Origin: Candidatus Calidifonticultor daggyaiensis
GTDB taxonomy: Bacteria; Actinomycetota; Humimicrobiia; Humimicrobiales; Humimicrobiaceae
Reading direction: 5' to 3'
DNA length: 5,914 nucleotides
Assembly: GCA_015661035.1 (NCBI GenBank)
Contig: JACVJA010000103.1
Location: 1-5,914, forward strand
Shown here piece by piece: positions 1 to 4,677 of this stretch. The notes under the pieces are model-generated. The model saw only the letters and a program-made list of their open reading frames with translations. It did no database searches and was not told the DNA's origin. Made by a program: the position numbers and the translations under genes. Every line of letters begins with the position of its first letter. Positions within the stretch are counted from its first letter, which is position 1.

Positions 1-398
1 TCCTCGTCTTTAAAAAAATCATCTTCCCCAATATCTTCTTCAAATTCTTCCTTGGAATCCTCTTGATATCCTTTATTATTGTAAACCTCTTTATAAAGCT
101 CATCGAATTCTTTATTGCCTTTATTATTTTTTGGGCCTAAACTTTTAAAATCATCATAGTCATCAAATATTGCTCTTTTTGGTTTATATTTAAACTGATC
201 AGCTTCGTCTTCATTTTCTCTATCAATATCGTTATCAATTTCGTTATAATTTTCTTTTAAATTTGATTCATCTAAATATTGATCAGAATCTTCATGATCA
301 TTATCATTATAATCATTTTCATTATAATTGTTTTCATCATAATCATCTTTATTATAATCATCTTTATCAAAATAATTTGATTTATCATTTTGTGGCAT
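1..398 (-). CDS. Unidentified acidic Asn/Asp/Tyr-rich protein, N-terminal part only
   Basis: An open frame runs from ATG at 398 to the left edge without a stop, 132 codons. GGAGG (407-411) stands 8 nt ahead, the strongest ribosome site in the window, which makes translation likely. The visible part has 47 Asp/Glu in 132 residues and many Asn, Lys and Tyr; it has no signal peptide, membrane segment or catalytic motif and is probably disordered. It starts with five pentapeptide units of the form [DN]x[DN][DN]Y. Later segments include KYKPKRAIFDDYDDF and EEFEEDIGEDDFF. In related operons the gene after yqeK is an LCP (LytR-CpsA-Psr) cell-wall ligase or rsfS, so this may be the cytoplasmic tail of an LCP protein; that is inference from position only, since the conserved domain would lie beyond the window. 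Confidence 0.75.
   Translation of the reverse strand, partial: MPQNDKSNYFDKDDYNKDDYDENNYNENDYNDNDHEDSDQYLDESNLKENYNEIDNDIDRENEDEADQFKYKPKRAIFDDYDDFKSLGPKNNKGNKEFDELYKEVYNNKGYQEDSKEEFEEDIGEDDFFKDE
294..368 (-). repeat. Five tandem 15-bp units in the acidic ORF
   Basis: Units at 354-368, 339-353, 324-338, 309-323 and 294-308 encode DKDDY, NKDDY, DENNY, NENDY and NDNDH. The first two units differ at one base; later units diverge progressively. The unit length is a multiple of three, so copy-number change would keep the frame. Confidence 0.85.
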
Positions 399-1056
399 TT
401 TTTAAACCTCCACAAATATTATTCCAAATTTTACTAGTATTAGGATGAAGCAAGTAATTTTTACTAATTACATATATTATATTACTTTTATAAACCTCCA
501 GTAAACATAAATCTAAATTCTTATATGAAAGTTTTCTTAAATTTTCAATTCCTTCAAAATTTCTATTTACTTCAAGTTTGTCAGCAATATAAATTATTTT
601 ATCTATAAAACCCATTTTATTCGAACCAATAGTATGACTTCTTATAGCTTTATAGATTTGCTTATCTTTAATATTTAAATCTTTGCTTATTAAATATGGG
701 GCTATAAGTCCATGTATAATTTGCCTATTTTCTTTTTCAAAACTGCTTAGCAAAATATTATTCTCATTAGCAATTTTTATCATTTCCTCATATGTATAAA
801 TCTTTCCATAATCATGCAGCAAAGATGCTATTGAAACTTGATTATAAATTTTCTTTTTTTTATTTAATTTATTTATCCTAATATTATTTCTATTATTACT
901 GCATAAATTATTTAAATAGTAATCTAAATGTATATTTAAAAGCGTTAAAGAATAATCATAGGTACCAATAGAATGTAGATACAACTGATTATCCATTTTT
1001 TCTTTTAAATAATTTTTAATTTCTACTATAAAATTATTTTTTAACTTTATTGGCAT
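385..1056 (-). CDS. yqeK: YqeK-type HD-domain Ap4A hydrolase (symmetrical)
   Basis: YqeK proteins are metal-dependent HD-domain enzymes that split diadenosine tetraphosphate into two ADP and normally sit directly after nadD, as here. Counting from TTG 1071, the metal ligands are visible in order: His33 (LHSIG), His86-Asp87 (LLHDYGKIY), His120 (IIHGLIAPYL), His146 (IRSHTIGS) and Asp164 (IIYIADKLE), followed by the family-typical LHPNT. The stretch between His33 and His86 is 53 residues, about 24 more than usual, because of an Asn/Lys-rich insert (NNLCSNNRNN...KLNKKKK). I prefer the ATG at 1056 as start; TTG at 1071 would add five residues, and neither has a Shine-Dalgarno. The stop is TGA at 385-387, and the gene overlaps the following ORF by 14 bp, so the two are probably translationally coupled. 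Confidence 0.88.
   Translation of the reverse strand: MPIKLKNNFIVEIKNYLKEKMDNQLYLHSIGTYDYSLTLLNIHLDYYLNNLCSNNRNNIRINKLNKKKKIYNQVSIASLLHDYGKIYTYEEMIKIANENNILLSSFEKENRQIIHGLIAPYLISKDLNIKDKQIYKAIRSHTIGSNKMGFIDKIIYIADKLEVNRNFEGIENLRKLSYKNLDLCLLEVYKSNIIYVISKNYLLHPNTSKIWNNICGGLKNATK
407..411 (-). promoter_or_regulatory. Strong ribosome binding site (GGAGG) inside the 3' end of yqeK
   Basis: A perfect GGAGG lies 8 nt upstream of the ATG at 398. It also encodes the Gly-Gly near the YqeK C-terminus, so the site and the coding frame overlap, as in coupled gene pairs. Confidence 0.8.
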
Positions 1057-1108
1057 ATAGCAAATAAACAAGCTTATAAAAAATTACTTATCACTGATTA
1101 CTTCTTTC

Positions 1109-1768
1109 TTATTTATACAAATTATGCTTTAAAAGATAATTACAAACACCTTCCGGCAAAAGGTATTTTATTGGCTTATTTTCTCTAATTCTTTTTCTAA
1201 TATCTGTTGAGGATATAGCAAGTGCTGGAATTTCCATTATATATATATGATCTTTTTTATCTTGTGATAAACCAAAATCTTTAGTTATTTTAGTTGTTAA
1301 ATCTTTAATTTTTGCAGCATCATATCCAGGTCTTGTTGCTGCAATAAATTTACACAGCTTTAATATCTCTTCAGTATCCTTCCATGTTAAAATTTCCAGT
1401 ATTGCGTCTGCACCTGTTATAAAATAAAGAGTAGCTTTATCTAAAAATATGCTTTTTAAATAGCGGAGAGTATCAATTGTATAGCAAGTCTTTTTTTTGT
1501 CAATCTCAATTCTTGAAACAAAAAAATCTTGGTTTGAAGCTGTTGCAATGACTGTCATTAGATATCTATCTTCAGCACTTGCAAGTATACCTTTTGTTTT
1601 ATGTGGAGGTATGCCTGTAGGAATAAAAATGACTTTATCTAAATTAAACTGAATTAAAGCCTCTTCTGCTGTAACCAAATGACCATAATGAATAGGGTTA
1701 AATGTGCCTCCCATTATTCCTATTTTTAAATCTTTTTTCTTACAAAGTTCAAGAATTTTTTCTTCCAA
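1109..1768 (-). CDS. nadD: Nicotinate-mononucleotide adenylyltransferase
   Basis: It transfers AMP from ATP to nicotinate mononucleotide to give deamido-NAD, the step before NAD synthetase, in the cytoplasm. The 219-residue protein has the nucleotidyltransferase signature KIGIMGGTFNPIHYGH (15-30, with the two His of the HxGH motif) and the C-terminal ISSTDIRKR (185-193). The central IPTGIPPHK and FITGADAILEILTWKD segments also match the family. I take the TTG at 1768 as start because AAAGGA (1775-1780) lies 6 nt ahead; it adds about 14 residues before the usual family start, and the only ATG near that point (residue 19, within the motif) is too late. It begins 21 bp after the proA stop and ends 37-52 bp before yqeK, depending on the yqeK start. 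An A8 run encodes Lys-Lys-Lys without upsetting the frame. Confidence 0.95.
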   Translation of the reverse strand: MEEKILELCKKKDLKIGIMGGTFNPIHYGHLVTAEEALIQFNLDKVIFIPTGIPPHKTKGILASAEDRYLMTVIATASNQDFFVSRIEIDKKKTCYTIDTLRYLKSIFLDKATLYFITGADAILEILTWKDTEEILKLCKFIAATRPGYDAAKIKDLTTKITKDFGLSQDKKDHIYIMEIPALAISSTDIRKRIRENKPIKYLLPEGVCNYLLKHNLYK

Positions 1769-1774
1769 AACAAG

Positions 1775-1780
1775 TCCTTT
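1775..1780 (-). promoter_or_regulatory. Ribosome binding site that fixes the TTG start of nadD
   Basis: AAAGGA lies in the short proA-nadD gap with a 6-nt spacer to the TTG at 1768. No other start codon is similarly placed, so it decides the start. Confidence 0.7.
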
Positions 1781-1789
1781 TAAAATTTT

Positions 1790-3316
1790 TTATTTTCTAA
1801 TTTGGCCGTTTCCAAAAACAATAAACTTATTTGTAGTAATTTGTTCTAAACTCATTGGACCTCTCCAATGTAACTTTTGGGTACTAATACCAATTTCTGC
1901 ACCCATTCCAAATTGTCCCCCATCTGTAAATCTAGTAGAAGCATTAACAAACACTGTTGAAGAATCGCACATATTTGTAAAATAATTTGAGCTATTATAA
2001 TTAGAGGTAATTATCGATTCAGTATGATGAGAACCATACTTATTTACATGCTCAACCGCTTCAACAATATTATTTACCACTTTAACTGCTATTATTAAAT
2101 CCAAATACTCTATATACCATTCATTTTCATTTACTGGTATAGCTTTAGGATAAATTTTTAAAGTTTGGCTGCAGCCTTTAATGACAACACCATTTCTTTC
2201 CAACTCGCTAAGGACCGGAGGCAAAACTTTTTTAGCAACATCTTTATGAACCAAAAGTTTTTCAGCTGCATTACAAACACTAGGTCTTTGAGTTTTTGAA
2301 TTAACAACAATTGAAATAATATCTTGTATATCTATACCATCTATTTTATTATCAATATAAATATGGCAATTCCCGATACCGGTTTCAATAACAGGAACTT
2401 TTGAATTTTTCACTACGCTTTCAATTAAATCTTTGCCACCTCTTGGAATTAAAACATCTATATAATCCCTCAACTGCATAAGTTTTTCAACATCATCTCT
2501 TTCTGCAGAAGGAATTATAGAAATTATACCTTCAGGCAAACCATTATCTTTTAAAGCTTTTTGCATAATTTCAACAAGCTTTAAATTTGTATTTAATGCA
2601 TGAGAACTGCCTCTTAATACAACACAACTGCCTGCCTTTATGCATAAAACTGCAGAATCCACTGTTACATTTGGTCTGGCTTCATATATTATTCCAATTA
2701 CACCAAAAGGAACCCTAATATTTTTTAGCACAAGCCCATTTGGTAAATTATAGCCAAAAACAACCTTTCCTACCGGATCGGTCAACATTATAACTTCATT
2801 TATGCTCTCAGCAATTTTTACAATCCTTTCTTTATCTAAGCTAAGTCTGTCAAGCAAGCTTGAAGATATATTTAATTCTTTAGATTTTTTAACATCTTTT
2901 TTATTTTCAATAATGATATCATCTGAAAAGGTTAATAAATTTTTAGCAATATCTGCTAAAATTTTATTTTTTACTTCAGTATTAGCTGAGCCAATTAAAT
3001 AAGAGCATTGTTTTGCTTTCTTTGCAATTTCAATGACAATATTACCGTTATTTTTGCTATCACTAGCTTTATCGCTTTTACCGACATTAATGCTATTAAT
3101 ATTATTGCTGATGATATTAATGTTATTGCCACTATTGCTGTTGTTGCTTTTTTTGCCGTTTTTGCTGCTATTACTACTATTAATGTTTTTACTACTATCG
3201 CTACTATTAACGTTATTGCTGTTATTAATACTGTTAGTATTATTATTGACGTTTTTAATATTATTACTACTTAATAATGAATCGCTTGCTTTATTATTTT
3301 GTTCAATATCTGACAT
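1790..3316 (-). CDS. proA: Gamma-glutamyl-phosphate reductase with Asn/Ser-rich N-terminal extension
   Basis: It reduces gamma-glutamyl phosphate with NADPH to glutamate-5-semialdehyde, which cyclises to P5C for proline synthesis. The protein has 508 residues against about 415-420 for the family; the difference is residues 1-92, a low-complexity Asn/Ser extension. The catalytic domain begins near IEIAKKAKQCS and is complete: VPFGVIGIIYEARPNVTVD (202-220), LIPRGGKDLI (289-298), VIETGIGNCHIY (309-320), RPSVCNAAE with the catalytic Cys348, then FTDGGQFGMGAEIGISTQKL and the terminal FGNGQIRK. The ATG at 3316 is the only Met codon before the catalytic domain; a purine-rich GGAAAGGG lies 12 nt ahead of it. 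No ATG, GTG or TTG stands at the usual family start, so the extension seems to be translated. It sits 42 bp after proB and 21 bp before nadD, as part of one operon. Confidence 0.97.
   Translation of the reverse strand: MSDIEQNNKASDSLLSSNNIKNVNNNTNSINNSNNVNSSDSSKNINSSNSSKNGKKSNNSNSGNNINIISNNINSINVGKSDKASDSKNNGNIVIEIAKKAKQCSYLIGSANTEVKNKILADIAKNLLTFSDDIIIENKKDVKKSKELNISSSLLDRLSLDKERIVKIAESINEVIMLTDPVGKVVFGYNLPNGLVLKNIRVPFGVIGIIYEARPNVTVDSAVLCIKAGSCVVLRGSSHALNTNLKLVEIMQKALKDNGLPEGIISIIPSAERDDVEKLMQLRDYIDVLIPRGGKDLIESVVKNSKVPVIETGIGNCHIYIDNKIDGIDIQDIISIVVNSKTQRPSVCNAAEKLLVHKDVAKKVLPPVLSELERNGVVIKGCSQTLKIYPKAIPVNENEWYIEYLDLIIAVKVVNNIVEAVEHVNKYGSHHTESIITSNYNSSNYFTNMCDSSTVFVNASTRFTDGGQFGMGAEIGISTQKLHWRGPMSLEQITTNKFIVFGNGQIRK
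3041..3316 (-). repeat. Low-complexity AAT/AGY-rich segment encoding the ProA N-terminal extension
   Basis: Of the first 92 ProA residues I count 31 Asn and 23 Ser (about 59% together), with Lys, Asp, Ile and Gly as the rest. The codons are mainly AAT, AAC, AGT and AGC, so the DNA looks like degenerate trinucleotide repeats. A short motif KASDS occurs near both ends (residues 9-13 and 83-87) with different codons. No signal peptide, membrane segment or known domain is visible. Confidence 0.85.
3155..3208 (-). repeat. Imperfect 27-bp tandem duplication in proA
   Basis: Two adjacent 27-bp units (3182-3208 and 3155-3181) agree at 20 of 27 positions and encode NSSDSSKNI and NSSNSSKNG. Most of the first 24 positions agree; of the seven differences, three fall in the last codon. 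This suggests growth by duplication followed by mainly synonymous drift. Confidence 0.7.
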
Positions 3317-3328
3317 TATTTTGCTTAA

Positions 3329-3336
3329 CCCTTTCC
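3329..3336 (-). promoter_or_regulatory. Probable ribosome binding site of proA
   Basis: The minus strand reads GGAAAGGG, 12 nt before the ATG at 3316, in a longer purine run starting AGAAAGG. The spacing is a little long, but nothing better lies nearby. It supports initiation at 3316 and so translation of the Asn/Ser extension. Just before it a weak AT-rich 7-bp inverted repeat (3339-3355) lies in the proB-proA gap; it is too weak to call a terminator. Confidence 0.5.
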
Positions 3337-3358
3337 TTTCTAAAAAGCTTTTAGATTA

Positions 3359-4519
3359 TTAATCTTCAAATTCTTTGTCATAAAAATCATCATTAAAAAC
3401 TACAAGATTATCTCTATGTATTACTTCACTGCAAAAGCTGTTTAAAAAAATTGATTTTATTTGTGAATCATTTTTACCTAAAACTTTTAACAAATCATCA
3501 CTTGAATAATTACAAATACCCTTAGCTAAAACTTTGCCATTAATATTACAAACTCTTAAAGTATCCCCTTTTACAAAATTTCCTTCAATGCTTATTATTC
3601 CCACTGGCAAAATGCTTTTGCCTTTTTTTAAAATTGCTTCAGCTGCTCCATTATCTATAATAATACTTCCTCTTGTCTTTCCTCCAAATGCAATCCATTT
3701 TTTTATTCCTTTAATTTTATTTTCGGCTTGAGGTGCAAAAAATGTACCAACTGGCTCAAAATTTAAAATTCTCTCAATTACATTTTCTTGACTTGCATTA
3801 GCAATGACTACAGGAATTCCTGAAAAAGAACAAATTTTTGCTGCCTTAATTTTTGATACCATTCCACCTAAGCTATATTTAGAACCAGTTTCTCCTGCCA
3901 GCCTTTCAATTGTAGGTGTAATTTTTTCAACAAAAGAAATAAGCTTTGCATTATTATTTTCTAAAGGGTTTGAATCATATAATCCATCTATATCTGACAA
4001 TATTATCAAAATATCTGCTTCAATTAGAGCTGCAACCATTGCAGCAAGCCTATCATTGTCACCAAATTTTATTTCTTCAACTGCAACACTGTCGTTTTCA
4101 TTTATAATTGGAACAACTCTAAGTTCTAATAACCTATTTATTGTATTTTTAATATTTAAATATTGGGCTCTTTTTATCATATCCTGCCTTGTAAGCAATA
4201 TTTGCCCAATATTTATATTAAAATTATTAAATATATTTTTATAGGCATTCATTAACTGAACTTGCCCAACTGCTGCTGCTGCCTGCAATATTGAAATTTC
4301 GGTTGGACGATAATTATATCCTAGTATACCTAATCCTGCAGCAATTGCGCCACTCGTTACTATTATTATATCAGCCTTTTTATCAAAAGCCTTAGAAGAA
4401 TCTTTAACAAACTTATTTAATTTATTTAAATCAAGAATCCCATCTTTATTTGAAAGACTGCTAGTACCTATCTTTATTACTACTTTTCTTATATTTTTTG
4501 TATATTTTATTCTTTCCAT
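3359..4519 (-). CDS. proB: Glutamate 5-kinase (gamma-glutamyl kinase) with PUA domain
   Basis: It phosphorylates glutamate with ATP to gamma-glutamyl phosphate, the first step of proline synthesis, in the cytoplasm. The 386 residues contain the amino-acid-kinase fold and a C-terminal PUA domain, slightly longer than the 367-residue E. coli enzyme. Visible signatures are VVIKIGTSSL (13-22), IIVTSGAIAAG (52-62), QAAAAVGQVQLM (79-90), NENDSVAVEEIKFGDND (140-156), SDIDGLYDSNP (175-185) and GGMVSKIKAA; the PUA part covers roughly residues 285-370 (KKWIAFGGKTRGSIIIDNGA). The ATG at 4519 matches the family N-terminus (start, short basic lead, then VVIKIG), although no Shine-Dalgarno is seen. It ends with TAA at 3359-3361, 42 bp before proA, which uses the product of this enzyme. 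The acidic tail (NDDFYDKEFED) is lineage-specific. Proline feedback inhibition is usual for the family but not deducible here. Confidence 0.97.
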   Translation of the reverse strand: MERIKYTKNIRKVVIKIGTSSLSNKDGILDLNKLNKFVKDSSKAFDKKADIIIVTSGAIAAGLGILGYNYRPTEISILQAAAAVGQVQLMNAYKNIFNNFNINIGQILLTRQDMIKRAQYLNIKNTINRLLELRVVPIINENDSVAVEEIKFGDNDRLAAMVAALIEADILIILSDIDGLYDSNPLENNNAKLISFVEKITPTIERLAGETGSKYSLGGMVSKIKAAKICSFSGIPVVIANASQENVIERILNFEPVGTFFAPQAENKIKGIKKWIAFGGKTRGSIIIDNGAAEAILKKGKSILPVGIISIEGNFVKGDTLRVCNINGKVLAKGICNYSSDDLLKVLGKNDSQIKSIFLNSFCSEVIHRDNLVVFNDDFYDKEFED

Positions 4520-4559
4520 ATGTAAAAATAAAATGTTAAAGAGATAAAGATATTATTAA

Positions 4560-4588
4560 TTTTTAACACTTAAACTTTAAATTTTCAA
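4560..4588 (-). promoter_or_regulatory. Weak sigma70-like promoter candidate upstream of proB
   Basis: TTGAAA (4583-4588) is followed after 17 bp by TAAAAA (4560-4565), a four-of-six match to TATAAT, about 40 bp before the proB ATG. Such pairs are common by chance in DNA of this composition. The placement in the only sizeable spacer is the main support. Confidence 0.2.
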
Positions 4589-4631
4589 AAGCTATTCTTA
4601 CAACTCAAATTTCAAATTATTTACAGAAAGC

Positions 4632-4671
4632 TTAAATATAACTTAAATACACCTTCAAATACGTCTCAAAT
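4632..4671 (-). repeat. Four ATTT(G/A)A hexamers phased at 11-12 bp
   Basis: On the minus strand ATTTGA occurs at 4666-4671 and 4655-4660, and ATTTAA at 4643-4648 and 4632-4637, with offsets of 11, 12 and 11 bp. Two more ATTTGA copies lie at 4612-4617 and 4605-4610, out of phase. The spacing is close to one DNA helical turn. In DNA this AT-rich, chance or an old imperfect tandem duplication is possible. Confidence 0.45.
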
Positions 4672-4677
4672 TTTAAA

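Larger units (their letters stand above)
4520..4677. other. AT-rich spacer between obg and proB
   Basis: No gene and no GC-rich hairpin followed by a T-run is visible, so there is no supported terminator for obg. The spacer holds a run of ATTTGA/ATTTAA hexamers next to the obg stop and, nearer proB, a weak promoter-like pair. It is the longest spacer in the window and therefore the likeliest place for a promoter serving proB and the genes after it. The proB start has no recognisable Shine-Dalgarno sequence in front of it. Confidence 0.6.

Noticed and set aside
263..448. Plus-strand ORF of 61 codons rich in His, Asn and Tyr
   Set aside because: It is the complement of the 15-bp repeats and start of the acidic ORF; its odd composition comes from the repeats, and no ribosome site is seen.
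1704..1985. Plus-strand ORF of 93 codons
   Set aside because: It is antisense to the nadD start and the conserved proA C-terminus, with no independent support.
3339..3355. Inverted repeat with 7-bp arms between proB and proA, considered as a terminator
   Set aside because: The stem is almost all A-T pairs, has a 3-nt loop and no U-tract after it, and lies just ahead of the proA ribosome site inside the operon.
3008..3362. Two plus-strand ORFs with long Leu/Ile-rich hydrophobic runs that look like membrane proteins
   Set aside because: They are antisense shadows of the Asn/Ser-codon-rich proA extension; AAT/AGY codons read in reverse give Ile, Leu, Val and Thr.
3804..4244. Plus-strand ORF of 146 codons
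   Set aside because: It is antisense to strongly conserved proB and has no recognisable motif or ribosome site.
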